Assembly (NCBI RefSeq): GCF_024746795.1
Contig: NZ_CP080524.1
Coordinates: forward strand, 2,458,001-2,522,000
Source of the DNA: Mesorhizobium sp. AR10
Lineage (GTDB): Bacteria; Pseudomonadota; Alphaproteobacteria; Rhizobiales; Rhizobiaceae
Direction of reading: 5' to 3'
DNA: 64,000 bases
Shown here: positions 8,886 to 17,565 of the stretch, piece by piece
Layout of the letters: each line of letters starts with the position of its first letter
Numbering within the stretch: the first letter of the stretch is position 1
Notes under the pieces: model-generated
The model's input: only the letters and a program-made list of their open reading frames with translations
What the model was told of the DNA's origin: nothing
The model's database searches: none
Translations under genes and position numbers: made by a program

Positions 8886-9047
8886 CCCACCCCCCTCTGT
8901 CCTGCCGGACATCTCCCCCTCAAGGGGGGAGATCAGCAGCTTCAGCGCTGCCGCACATCTTGCAACGTAGGAGATTGGCGAAACCATTCGCGACATCCAA
9001 TCTCCCCCCTTGAGGGGGAGATGGCCGGCAGGCCAGAGGGGGGTGGC
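8886..9047. repeat. Inverted pair of palindromic intergenic repeats between livF and livH
   Basis: Two about 49-bp copies in inverted orientation, 8886-8935 and 8998-9047. Each contains a CTCCCCCTcaaGGGGGGAG palindrome and a CTGCCGG(A/C)C motif. They differ at only a few positions and are separated by about 62 bp. This composition is typical of short repeats in rhizobial intergenic regions. Transcribed, the pair can fold into one long stem or two small hairpins, which could reduce livHM expression relative to the upstream genes or protect mRNA ends. Confidence 0.75.
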
Positions 9048-9082
9048 TGGGCTCGGTTTTAACGATCTTTCCATCACCGCCC

Positions 9083-9784
9083 TCAATGCCCGAAATACGC
9101 GGCGTGAATATCCTCACGCGTCAATGCCGACGGCGCACCCGACAACGTGATGCGACCTTCCATCATGCAATAGACGCGATCCGACACCTTCAGCGCCTGG
9201 CCGATATCCTGCTCGACCATGATGATCGAGGCGCCGGCCGCTCGGATGCGCGGAAAGGCGGCGTAAATATCCTTGATGACGACCGGCGCCAGGCCAAGGC
9301 TGATCTCGTCGCACAGAAGCACGCGCGGGTTGGACATCAGCGCGCGGCCGATCGCCGCCATCTGCTGCTGGCCGCCCGACAGCGCCGTGCCCGGATTGGT
9401 GCGGCGCTCCTTCAGGACCGGAAACAGTTCATAGACGGTTTCGAGGCTCCAGTGGCCGGCAACGGCGCGGCCATAGCGGCCGATCAAAAGGTTCTCTTCG
9501 ACGCTGAGCGAGGGAAACAGTTTTCTCCCCTCCGGCACCATGGCGATGCCGCGCGCGACGATGTCGGGGGCGGGCAGGGCGCCGACCTTTTCGCCATCGA
9601 ACAGCACCGCGTCCGGCTGGTTCGCCAAAATTCCCGAGATAGAGCGCATCAGCGTCGTCTTGCCGGCGCCGTTGGCGCCGATGATGGCGACGGTCTCGCC
9701 CTGGGCCAGCGCGATGTCGACGCCGAACAGCGCCTGGAAATCGCCATAGCGCGCGGTGAGGTTTTTGGTCTCGAGCAGCGCCAT
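9083..9784 (-). CDS. ABC transporter ATP-binding protein (LivF family)
   Basis: A 233-aa ATPase. Walker A is IGANGAGKTT, the signature motif is ALSGGQQQMAAIGRALM, Walker B is VLLCDEISLGLAP, and the family-specific VPEGRKLFPSLSVEENL and EQDIGQAL segments identify LivF. Its ATG shares one base with the stop of livG (TAATG), implying translational coupling. It powers the importer of the aromatic cluster together with LivG. Confidence 0.92.
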   Translation of the reverse strand: MALLETKNLTARYGDFQALFGVDIALAQGETVAIIGANGAGKTTLMRSISGILANQPDAVLFDGEKVGALPAPDIVARGIAMVPEGRKLFPSLSVEENLLIGRYGRAVAGHWSLETVYELFPVLKERRTNPGTALSGGQQQMAAIGRALMSNPRVLLCDEISLGLAPVVIKDIYAAFPRIRAAGASIIMVEQDIGQALKVSDRVYCMMEGRITLSGAPSALTREDIHAAYFGH

Positions 9785-10503
9785 TATACTTCGATCCCGA
9801 GATAGATTTCGCGGACCTCGCGCGACGCCATCACGGTGTCGGGCGTGCCCATGCCAATGATCTTGCCGAAGTTCAGAACCAGCAGCCGCTCGACGACCGA
9901 GTTCAGCGCATGCAGCACGTGCTCGATCCAGATGATCGACATGCCGCCCTTGTGGATGCCTCTGATCGTATCGACCAGCATGCCGCATTCGCCTTCGGTC
10001 AGACCTCCGGCGATCTCGTCCAGCAGAAGCAGCCTTGGTTCGGTCGCCAGGGCGCGGGCGAGCTCCAGCCGCTTGCGCTGCAAGAGGCTTAAGCCGCCGG
10101 CGGGATGGTTGGCGCGGTCGATCAGCCCGGTTTCGACCAGGATCTCGGCGCAGCGCTCGCTGACTTCCGCTTCCGTTTTGCGCGCCCCAAAGGCGCCGGC
10201 GACCAGCAGGTTCTCGAACACGGTCAGCTTCTCGAAGGGCTGCGGGATCTGGAACGAGCGGCCGACACCGGCAAAGCAACGCTGCATCGGCGGCAGTCTT
10301 GTCACGTCACGGCCATCGAAGGTGATGGCGCCGGCATCGGCCGACAAGTTGCCAGTGATCAGGTTGAACAGCGTCGACTTGCCGGCGCCGTTCGGACCGA
10401 TAATGCCCAACGCCTCGCCCTCGCCAAGCTCGAACGAAACCGCGTCGGCGACCGTGAGGGCGCCGAAGCGTTTCGATACATTGACGAGCGCGAGGATGGG
10501 CAT
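9784..10503 (-). CDS. ABC transporter ATP-binding protein (LivG family)
   Basis: A 239-aa ATPase. Walker A is IGPNGAGKST, the Q-loop region is GRSFQIPQPFEKLTVFENL, the signature region is GLSLLQRKRLELARALA and Walker B is LLLLDEIAGGL. These are LivG features. The ATG at 10503 follows the binding-protein stop by 2 nt, so the longer open frame extending to 10605 is not used. It acts with LivF, LivH and LivM. Confidence 0.92.
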   Translation of the reverse strand: MPILALVNVSKRFGALTVADAVSFELGEGEALGIIGPNGAGKSTLFNLITGNLSADAGAITFDGRDVTRLPPMQRCFAGVGRSFQIPQPFEKLTVFENLLVAGAFGARKTEAEVSERCAEILVETGLIDRANHPAGGLSLLQRKRLELARALATEPRLLLLDEIAGGLTEGECGMLVDTIRGIHKGGMSIIWIEHVLHALNSVVERLLVLNFGKIIGMGTPDTVMASREVREIYLGIEV

Positions 10504-10505
10504 GG

Positions 10506-11786
10506 CTAGGCGATGGCTTCCATCTTGCCGCCGGTCGGAATGTTCGGCGCCGTCTTGTTGTTGGTGATGACGAGATCGTAGCCGCCGCCCTCCTTCAGCC
10601 GCCACTGGCCGCCAACCAGCGGCGTCTTGGCGATGTTCTTGGTGGCGAAGGGCGGCAGGTTGGCGCCGTCCCAGGCGATCGGCCCGACCAGCGTGTCGAG
10701 CTTGGTCGCGGCAATCGCCGCTGCCACCTTGTCGCCGTCACCGGGCTCGCCCGCCCTCTTCATGACGTCGACGGCAATTTCAAACAGCGCATGGACAAAG
10801 CCGATCGGCTGCGTCCACTGCCGCCCGGTGGCCTTGGTGAAGCCTTCGGCGACCTGGGCCGAGCTTTCGCCGGTCAGCGACGACTTGAACGGATGGTTGG
10901 GCGTCCACCAGACTTCCGACGACAGATTGTGGCCGGATTTGCCGAGCGCTTCGACCGATTGCGGGAACAGGATTGCCTTGCCGATCGAGGCGACCTTGGG
11001 CGCAAAACCCTGCTGCTTGGCCTGGTTCCAGAAGGTGGTGAAGTCGGGCGGGATCATCACGCCGGTGATGATCTCGCAGGAGGCGCCCTTGAAGGCATTG
11101 ATCTGTGCCGAGAAATCATCGGTCAGGTTCTGGTAGCGGCCGGTGTCGGTCAGCCCGTAGCCGTCCTTGGACAACACCGGCGGGAAGCCGACAGTGCCGT
11201 CGCCCCAGGCGTTGCCGTCGCCGTCATTGGGGAACAGCCCGCCGACCTTCTTGTTGGTCTCGACCTGCGCCCACATGTTGGTGAACACGGCAATCACGTC
11301 CTCCAGCCCCCAGAAGAAATGGTAGGCGTAGTTGAACGGCTTCCACGAGGCCGGGTCGCCGGGATTGCTTTGCTGGCCGATGAACCAGGGCTGCCACGGC
11401 GCGACCGTCGACAGGCACGGCACCTCTTCGGCCTCGCACGTGGTGGCGACCGGGTTGGTGGTCTCCGGTGTGGAGGCGACAAGCATCAGATTGACCTTGT
11501 CGTTGACGATCAGTTCCTTGGCGACTTCCGCCGCCCGGTTAGGGTTAGACTGGCTGTCCTTGACCACGACCTCATAGTTGAGGCCGGCCGCCTTGGTGGC
11601 GGTCAGGAAACCATCGATGATGAACTTGTCGGCCTCGGCGAAGGCCGCCAGCGGGCCGGACTGCGGGCTGACATAGCCGAGCTTGATCGGCGCATTCTGC
11701 GCGATCGCCGGCATGGCCAGCCCCGATGTGCCGGCAAGCACGCCGGTCGCGGCGGTATTCCTGATGAATTCGCGTCTGGTGATCAC
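10506..11786 (-). CDS. ABC transporter substrate-binding protein (Liv/amide type), Tat-exported
   Basis: A 426-aa periplasmic binding protein of the Leu/Ile/Val family. The N-terminus carries a twin-arginine signal (TRREFIRN, then a hydrophobic segment ending PAIAQ), so export is likely by Tat. The mature protein starts with IKLGYVSPQSGPLA and contains the VAKELIVNDKVNLMLVASTPETT binding-cleft region. It supplies the solute to LivHMFG encoded directly downstream. The cluster suggests an aromatic or carboxylated ligand. Confidence 0.9.
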   Translation of the reverse strand: MITRREFIRNTAATGVLAGTSGLAMPAIAQNAPIKLGYVSPQSGPLAAFAEADKFIIDGFLTATKAAGLNYEVVVKDSQSNPNRAAEVAKELIVNDKVNLMLVASTPETTNPVATTCEAEEVPCLSTVAPWQPWFIGQQSNPGDPASWKPFNYAYHFFWGLEDVIAVFTNMWAQVETNKKVGGLFPNDGDGNAWGDGTVGFPPVLSKDGYGLTDTGRYQNLTDDFSAQINAFKGASCEIITGVMIPPDFTTFWNQAKQQGFAPKVASIGKAILFPQSVEALGKSGHNLSSEVWWTPNHPFKSSLTGESSAQVAEGFTKATGRQWTQPIGFVHALFEIAVDVMKRAGEPGDGDKVAAAIAATKLDTLVGPIAWDGANLPPFATKNIAKTPLVGGQWRLKEGGGYDLVITNNKTAPNIPTGGKMEAIA

Positions 11787-11820
11787 TGCTGTTCCTCCCT
11801 TGTTACCTTCAGCTTTGTCT

Positions 11821-12879
11821 TCAGTCCTGCGGGCGTCTTCCCTCCCACGCGTCCTGCAACAGGGCGCGAATTGCGGCGCGGTCGAAAGGCCGCGGATTCC
11901 AGTATGGATTCTGGGTGGCGATCCCCGCGGCGCGGTCGAGATCGGCCTGCTTGAGGCCGAGTTCGCTCAGGGTCAGCGGCGCGTCGATGGCTTTGGCGAA
12001 ATCGTGCAGGCCGCCACCGGCGCTGCCGAAGATGTCGGCGAGGGGCTTGAGCAATTCGGGCATGGCGACGGCGTTGAAGCCGATCGTGTGCGGCAACATC
12101 ACCGCATGGGTCTCGGCATGCGGCATGTCGAAGGAACCGCCCAGCGTGTGGCAGATCTTGTGATGCAGCGCCATGCCGACGGTGCCGAGCACCGTGCCGC
12201 AGAGCCAGGCGCCGTAAAGTGCGTCGCCGCGTGCCTCGAGGTTTTTCGGTTCTTTCACCAGCACGGGAAGCGCGGCCTTCAGGGCGCGCAGCCCCTCGGT
12301 CGCCATCAGCGTCGATACCGGATTGCGGTCCTGCGCATAGAGCGCCTCGGCCGCATGCGCCATGGCGTTGATGCCGGAGGTGACGCTCATTGCCACGGGC
12401 AGGCCGATGGTCAGCTCCGGATCGTAGATCACCACTTCCGGCAAGATTTTTGGGTCTCGCAGGGTGGTCTTCACGCCATCTTCGGTCTGGCCGAGGATCG
12501 GCGTCACCTCGGAGCCGGCATAGGTGGTCGGAATGACGATCTGCGGCAGGTCGGTGCGCCAGGCGATCGCTTTTCCCAACCCGGTGGTCGAGCCGCCGCC
12601 GAGCGCGACGACGCAGTCAGCCCTAAGTTCCTTCGCCTTGGCCATCGCCGCCTCGGTCACCTCGACCGGCGTGTGCATGGCCGCGCCCGAAAACACCCCA
12701 GCCGCTAGCGCGCCGAGCCTCTTGGCCAGCGCCTCGCCGTCGGCCGCCTGATGCGGCGTCGACAGCACCAGCGCGCGTTTGCAGCCGAGTTTCTCGACCC
12801 AGCTTGCAACATCCGAGGACGCGCCATTGCCGAAGACGATATGCGACGGGCTGCCGGAATAGGTGAAGGAACGCGTCAT
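11821..12879 (-). CDS. Maleylacetate reductase
   Basis: A 352-aa member of the iron-containing alcohol dehydrogenase superfamily in its short, maleylacetate reductase form. NAD(P)-binding features are VALGGGSTTGLGKAIA and IPTTYAGSEVTPILG; the metal/active-site region is ALHHKICHTLGGSFDMPHAETHAVMLPH. It reduces maleylacetate to 3-oxoadipate, the step after hydroxyquinol ring cleavage. Its start overlaps the stop of the upstream hydroxyquinol dioxygenase by 4 bp (ATGA), which ties the two steps together. Confidence 0.92.
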   Translation of the reverse strand: MTRSFTYSGSPSHIVFGNGASSDVASWVEKLGCKRALVLSTPHQAADGEALAKRLGALAAGVFSGAAMHTPVEVTEAAMAKAKELRADCVVALGGGSTTGLGKAIAWRTDLPQIVIPTTYAGSEVTPILGQTEDGVKTTLRDPKILPEVVIYDPELTIGLPVAMSVTSGINAMAHAAEALYAQDRNPVSTLMATEGLRALKAALPVLVKEPKNLEARGDALYGAWLCGTVLGTVGMALHHKICHTLGGSFDMPHAETHAVMLPHTIGFNAVAMPELLKPLADIFGSAGGGLHDFAKAIDAPLTLSELGLKQADLDRAAGIATQNPYWNPRPFDRAAIRALLQDAWEGRRPQD

Positions 12880-13751
12880 GCCGCCCGGCTCCCCTTGCGC
12901 GCCATGATCATCACGAAGCCGAAGTCGAGCGACCAGCTGTCGCGGCCTTGCCCAGCGATGCGGTTGAAGTCGCCGACCAGTTCCGGCTTGACGCCGAACA
13001 GCGCGTCCTCGTCGAGGCGCGGGTCGCCACGCTCGAACACTTGCGTCGTCAGCGTCTCGAAATTGTCGGCCCGGATGAGGAAGTGCAGATGCGCTGGGCG
13101 GCTCAGCGGATAGCCGATGCGGCCGAGCAACTGCCCGACCGGCCCGTCATCCGGCACGCTATAGCCGGCGGGCTTCACCGTGCGGTAGTGGAAGCGGCCG
13201 TCCTTGTCGGCGGTGAAGACGCCGCGCAGGTTGAATTCCGGCTGCAGGTCGGGTTGCTGGTTTTCATAGAACCCTTGCGAATTCGCTTGCCAGGTCTCGA
13301 CCGTCGCGCCTGCGATCGGCTGGCCGTCGAGATCGACAACGCGCCCGGAAACAGTCAGCGGCGCGCCGACGCCATCGAGCGAAATGTCGGAGCCGAGCGC
13401 CAGCCGTGGCGCGTCGGCGCGATAGAACGGCCCACGCCCGGTGTTTGGCGTCGCGCCAGCGGGCCGGCGCGAGTTGATCTCCTCGACCAACGCGGTGACG
13501 CCGAGCAGGTCAGAGAGTAATACCCATTCCTGCCGTTTCTCGTCGCTGGCGTGGCCGATCTCGGTGAGGAAGGCGATGGCCTGGCGCCAGTCCGCCGCGG
13601 TCGGTCGGGTTTCCCGGACGATCTGGTGGAGATGATCGACTACAGTCGCCAGAAAGCGCGCCAACGGCCCGGCCTTGGCCCTGAGCAGGCGCTGGGCGAC
13701 CAATTCGGACGAGTTGCTCTCGTTGAACGATGATGGGCCGGCCTGCGACAT
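12876..13751 (-). CDS. Intradiol dioxygenase, hydroxyquinol 1,2-dioxygenase (copy 2)
   Basis: A 291-aa intradiol dioxygenase with the same layout as the copy at 4229-5113. Iron ligands are Tyr162 (GFYENQ), Tyr197 (GYSVPDDG), His221 and His223 (RPAHLHF). It is first in the minus-strand cluster, overlaps maleylacetate reductase by 4 bp and faces the LysR gene. Position next to maleylacetate reductase makes this the primary hydroxyquinol-cleaving enzyme. The two copies are clearly divergent (for example GPFYRADAPRLALGSDI here against GPFHLADAPELPMGANI), so they are not a recent duplication. Confidence 0.9.
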   Translation of the reverse strand: MSQAGPSSFNESNSSELVAQRLLRAKAGPLARFLATVVDHLHQIVRETRPTAADWRQAIAFLTEIGHASDEKRQEWVLLSDLLGVTALVEEINSRRPAGATPNTGRGPFYRADAPRLALGSDISLDGVGAPLTVSGRVVDLDGQPIAGATVETWQANSQGFYENQQPDLQPEFNLRGVFTADKDGRFHYRTVKPAGYSVPDDGPVGQLLGRIGYPLSRPAHLHFLIRADNFETLTTQVFERGDPRLDEDALFGVKPELVGDFNRIAGQGRDSWSLDFGFVMIMARKGSRAA

Positions 13752-13844
13752 GGTCCTCCCCGGTTTTCACCTCGCGAAGGGAACAATAACGCAGGCCATG
13801 CACGAAGATGATGATTTCTGCCTGGATTAATATACCATATCGTT
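13752..13844. promoter_or_regulatory. Divergent promoter region between hydroxyquinol operon and LysR gene
   Basis: A 93-bp spacer between the start codons of the dioxygenase (minus) and the LysR regulator (plus). The half near the LysR start is AT-rich (TTAATATACCATATCG), and ATAC-CATAT has partial dyad symmetry of the T-N11-A type used by LysR proteins. No site can be assigned firmly. Confidence 0.45.
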
Positions 13845-14795
13845 ATGAAGCTCGACGAAAGGCATCTGGTTCAATTGGCCGCCGTGGTTCAGGCCGGCGG
13901 CGTCACCGAGGGCGCGGCCCTCATCGGCCTGTCGCAGCCGGCCATCTCGCGCACCTTGTCGATGCTGGAGAAACGGCTGGGCGAGCCGCTGTTCCTTAGG
14001 GGACGCCGGCCGCTGCAGCCGACGCCGCTTGGCCGGGCCTTGGCCGATCATGGCCAGGTGATGCTGGCGGCATCGCGCAAGGCCTCGGATATCGTTGCCA
14101 ATTTCAGCCAGGGACGCTCGGGCGTGGTGCGGGTCGGCGGCACGCCGTTCTTCATGGATGCGCTGATCTCCGGCATGATCGCCGATTTCCAGAACGCCTA
14201 CCCGGATGTGCGTGTCGACCAGAGCTATGGCTATCTCTCCGATCTGCGCGCCGCCATCAATGCCGACCGCATCGACCTTGCCGTCTGCCCGATCGACATT
14301 CTGGAGGAGGGCTCGGGCATGGAGTTCCGCGAGATCCTGCCCGGCCGCAACGTCGTCGCCTGCCGTGCCACGCATCCATTGCTGTTGCGGCGCAAGCTCA
14401 GGACGGTCGACCTGCTCGACTATCCCTGGATCGCGCCACCGCCCGGCAGCCCGCTGCTGGAGGATCTGCGCAGCCTGTTGCTGTCGCTCGGCGCCACAGA
14501 GATAAAAATCCGCTATTCCGGCGGCTCGCTGACCAGCGCCATCAACTACATGAAGGAAACCGACGCGCTGACAGTGCTGCCACACAGCGTCGTCTTCACC
14601 TTCCGCAAGGAGAAGTCGATTACTGCGCTTCCTGTGGCTATTCCGCATCCCGAGCGAGCGCTCGGTCTGCTCAGACTTGCCGATACGCCGCGTGCGCCGG
14701 CCGTTGATGCTTTTGCCCGCCACATCCGCCAGAGTTTCGACAACCTCAAGCACCTGATCAAGCGCCACGAGCAGGCGGTGGTCTGGGGTATGTGA
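13845..14795 (+). CDS. LysR family transcriptional regulator
   Basis: A 316-aa LysR-type regulator. The N-terminal winged helix contains AAVVQAGGVTEGAALIGLSQPAISRTLSMLEKRLGEPLF (about residues 10-50), followed by the effector-binding domain (VRVGGTPFFMDALISGMIADF onward). It is transcribed divergently from the hydroxyquinol operon with a 93-bp shared promoter region, so it very likely activates that operon in response to a pathway intermediate. The inducer is not predictable from sequence. Confidence 0.92.
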   Translation: MKLDERHLVQLAAVVQAGGVTEGAALIGLSQPAISRTLSMLEKRLGEPLFLRGRRPLQPTPLGRALADHGQVMLAASRKASDIVANFSQGRSGVVRVGGTPFFMDALISGMIADFQNAYPDVRVDQSYGYLSDLRAAINADRIDLAVCPIDILEEGSGMEFREILPGRNVVACRATHPLLLRRKLRTVDLLDYPWIAPPPGSPLLEDLRSLLLSLGATEIKIRYSGGSLTSAINYMKETDALTVLPHSVVFTFRKEKSITALPVAIPHPERALGLLRLADTPRAPAVDAFARHIRQSFDNLKHLIKRHEQAVVWGM

Positions 14796-15075
14796 GCTTC
14801 ATTATGCCGCGCTCGAGACCTCGTTGTTTGCTAACAGGTTCCAAGTCATCCGCCGCCCAGCGGTGTCGAACTACGCGATTGGCCTGCGGTTGCAGCCAGA
14901 TGGTTCGTCAGGTTGCACGCTGATCCGCTCGTGAAACATCGTCACCACGGTCTGTGCCCCAACGGTCACGGTCAACTCAGACGGCACAAGATTTCATTGA
15001 TTTATGGTGGGCTTCTGAGAACTGCCGGTCGCAATGAAAGGGGAATGCACAGCAGGCGCCAAATTGTGCGCTGGC

Positions 15076-16029
15076 TCACAGCGAGCAAAACACCAGTTTA
15101 GCTGCGACAAGATCTGCCAGGCCCGAGCCGACTGCCTTGAAAAGCGTGATCTGCTGCGGATTGCTCCGCCCGCTGATCGCTCCCCTTGCAAGCTCCGCAA
15201 GGGTGCCACGGATATGATTTGCGGATATAAGTGTGCTCGCAATCGGCTGGCTCAAATCTCCGGCCTCATGCAGTGCCTCGGGGGTATCCACATACACGGC
15301 AGCGCGCCGCACGGCCTCGGAATCCGCCTCGCGCATCTTTGGTGTGAAACCTCCGATCAGGTCAACATGGGTCCCGGAGGAGAGCCATTCGCCGTGGATC
15401 AAAGGCGATGTGGCAAGCGTCGCCGCGCTGACAATATCCGCATTTCTTACTCCGGCTTCGAGGTCACTCTCGATCGATGCTGAGAAACCCTTGTCGCGCA
15501 GATCGGCAACCAGGCGGGCTGCGCTCTCCGCATTGATGTCCCAGACGGACACCTCGGCAATCGGACGAACGGCGCGATAGGCCTCAGGTATAAGACTTGC
15601 CACGCGGCCCGAGCCCAGGACGAGCAGTTTTCGAGAGTCCTCACGGGAAAGGTAGCGCGCCGCAAGCGCTGAGGTCGCCACTGTCCGCCGCGCGGTGATG
15701 ACGCCGCCATCCAGCATCGCCAGGTGTTGTCCTGTGTCGCCATCGTAGAGCACATACGTCGAAGTGAGGCCCGCCAAGCCCTTCGCCGTGTTGCCGGGGA
15801 ACACGGTCACGAGCTTCACGCCAAGATATCTGACCTCATCGGAGTTGCTGCTCCAGGCCGGCATCAAGAGCAGAGTGGCATCGGGCTGGCCGTCCTTTTC
15901 GATGGTGTGATGGTGGCGCATCGGGACGACGCAGCCTTGGGCAAATCCGCGTTCAAGCGCCTCTATCAATCGACCGTAGTCCAGGTGACGCGATGTTGTT
16001 TCGGCGTCTGCGACTTTGAGCATGGTCAT
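15076..16029 (-). CDS. Ornithine cyclodeaminase family protein, probable delta1-pyrroline-2-carboxylate reductase
   Basis: A 317-aa protein of the ornithine cyclodeaminase/mu-crystallin family. The Rossmann segment is LLVLGSGRVASLIPEAYRAV followed by VWDINAESAARLVADL; TSTYVLYDGDTGQHLAMLDGGVITARRTVATSALAARYLS is the conserved core. Several family members reduce delta1-pyrroline-2-carboxylate to L-proline, the step after trans-3-hydroxyproline dehydratase, and such a dehydratase homologue is encoded at 21463-22470. I start at 16029, where GGAG lies 6 nt upstream, rather than in the longer frame to 16164. Alternative roles are true ornithine cyclodeaminase or alanine dehydrogenase; operon context favours the imine reductase. 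Confidence 0.8.
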   Translation of the reverse strand: MTMLKVADAETTSRHLDYGRLIEALERGFAQGCVVPMRHHHTIEKDGQPDATLLLMPAWSSNSDEVRYLGVKLVTVFPGNTAKGLAGLTSTYVLYDGDTGQHLAMLDGGVITARRTVATSALAARYLSREDSRKLLVLGSGRVASLIPEAYRAVRPIAEVSVWDINAESAARLVADLRDKGFSASIESDLEAGVRNADIVSAATLATSPLIHGEWLSSGTHVDLIGGFTPKMREADSEAVRRAAVYVDTPEALHEAGDLSQPIASTLISANHIRGTLAELARGAISGRSNPQQITLFKAVGSGLADLVAAKLVFCSL

Positions 16030-16182
16030 GTCTTCTCCGTTAAGAGCGGCCGGCATCGCTTCAGGGCGCCCTTGCCGACGGTCTGGTAGTGGCGCTGACA
16101 GCAAACCCTCATGCTGGCTGCCCACCTGCAGGCCGCGGTCGTTTGCGTGTAGGTTCTGTGCCAATTGTCCCGCAGCCGACGG

Positions 16183-16905
16183 TCACAGTACCGAGCGCAG
16201 GAAGTCGACTGTCTCCGGCTTCTGAGGGTTGTCGAAAATCTGCTCGGGCGTGCCAAGTTCATGAATTTGTCCCTGGCAGAAGAAGGCGACGCGATCTGAT
16301 ACTTCCCGTGCGAAGCGCATTTCGTGCGTCACCACGATCATGGTCATTCCCTCTTTCGAGAGCATGCGCAAAGTGTCCAGAACCTCGCCGACCAATTGAG
16401 GATCAAGTGCGGAGGTCACTTCGTCGAACAGCATGTAGTCGGGTGACATGGCCAGCGCGCGTGCGATGGCCATTCTCTGCTGCTGTCCGCCGGAGAGACG
16501 CGACGGAAACGCCCTAAGCTTTTCACTGAGCCCGACATGGCCAAGCTGTTGGACGGCGATGGCCTCGGCTTCCTGCTTCGATTTGCCCAACACCTTCCTG
16601 GGAGCGAGCATCACGTTTTCGAGGACGGTGAGGTGTGGGAAGGCGTTCCATTGCTGGAAGACGATGCCGATCCTGCGGCGAAGCTTGTTGAGATCTGTCG
16701 CCTTGGCATGAACGTCGATCCCGTCGACGCTGATACGTCCCTTCTGGATGCCCTCGAGACCGTTGATGCACATTAGCATGGTCGATTTGCCGGAGCCCGA
16801 CCCACCGATCATCGACAGAACTTCACCCTTGTTCACATTCAGGCTTACACCCTTGAGAACGTGCAGAGCGCCGAAGTGTTTGTGTACGTTTTCTATCTTT
16901 ATCAT
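16183..16905 (-). CDS. Polar amino acid ABC transporter ATP-binding protein
   Basis: A 240-aa ATPase of the GlnQ/HisP class. Walker A is [12 protein letters not shown], the Q-loop is [19 protein letters not shown], the signature is [17 protein letters not shown] and Walker B is [13 protein letters not shown], with the family switch [15 protein letters not shown]. The start overlaps the upstream permease stop by 4 bp (ATGA). It energises import of the solute delivered by the two binding proteins encoded upstream. Confidence 0.93.
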   Translation of the reverse strand: MIKIENVHKHFGALHVLKGVSLNVNKGEVLSMIGGSGSGKSTMLMCINGLEGIQKGRISVDGIDVHAKATDLNKLRRRIGIVFQQWNAFPHLTVLENVMLAPRKVLGKSKQEAEAIAVQQLGHVGLSEKLRAFPSRLSGGQQQRMAIARALAMSPDYMLFDEVTSALDPQLVGEVLDTLRMLSKEGMTMIVVTHEMRFAREVSDRVAFFCQGQIHELGTPEQIFDNPQKPETVDFLRSVL

Positions 16906-17555
16906 TGTATCCGCCACCTTTTCTCGAGCTGTGCTCCGAGCCTCGCAATCGGGAAGCTCATCAGGAAATAGATCAGGCCAGCGATGGACAGGATCAGCAG
17001 TGGCTCCTGCACCCTGGTGGTAACAATCTGCGAACTTCGCAGAAGCTCGACGATGCCGATCCAGAGCACGAGGGCTGTATCCTTCATGACCCCCAGCGCC
17101 AGACCGATCCAACTCGGAAACACGATCCTGGTTGCCATCGGCAAGGTGATCGCCACGACCTCCTGAAACCAGGTCAAACCAAGCGATCGGGCGGCTCGCC
17201 TCGTCGTTGTCGGGACTGCCGTTACACCACTTCTGACGATCTCGGTGCAAAACGCCGCAGCATAGACGCCCAGGCAAAGGCAGGCCACCAGATAGGTCGG
17301 CCAATGAAGGCGAAACATGCTGTTGAACGAATTGAACAGCACCAGTTGGATGAGCAACGGGATGGACCGGAAGATGTCCAGAATTCCGCCAATCGGCCAA
17401 CTGACCCACCATGGTGAGCCGGCCCTGGCAAGGCCGAACAAAACGCCAAGGCCAGTGCCGATGGCCACGGAGGCCAAGGTGATGGCGATCGTGGTGACAG
17501 CGCCATTCAACATAAAGAGAATGTCGCTCAATGACAATGAGGCGCCAAAAAACAT
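16902..17555 (-). CDS. Polar amino acid ABC transporter permease (second)
   Basis: A 217-aa inner-membrane protein of the HisM/GlnP family, with the N-terminal helix [23 protein letters not shown] and the EAA-type cytoplasmic loop [26 protein letters not shown]. The start at 17555 ([14 protein letters not shown]) has GAGG 8 nt upstream and lies 10 nt after the other permease's stop; the first methionine of the frame (17591) lies inside that gene. It pairs with the 17566-18228 permease. Confidence 0.9.
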   Translation of the reverse strand: MFFGASLSLSDILFMLNGAVTTIAITLASVAIGTGLGVLFGLARAGSPWWVSWPIGGILDIFRSIPLLIQLVLFNSFNSMFRLHWPTYLVACLCLGVYAAAFCTEIVRSGVTAVPTTTRRAARSLGLTWFQEVVAITLPMATRIVFPSWIGLALGVMKDTALVLWIGIVELLRSSQIVTTRVQEPLLILSIAGLIYFLMSFPIARLGAQLEKRWRIQ

Positions 17556-17565
17556 TTGCAGATCC

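Noticed and set aside
6881..8923. A 680-codon open frame on the minus strand across livH and livM
   Set aside because: Only its second half (from 7972) has LivM homology; the first half is livH read out of frame, and LivH has its own start and stop.
14796..15075. Possible small gene at 14913-15101 in the gap after the LysR gene
   Set aside because: No recognisable family pattern and no good ribosome-binding site; overlaps the 3' end of the cyclodeaminase-family gene.
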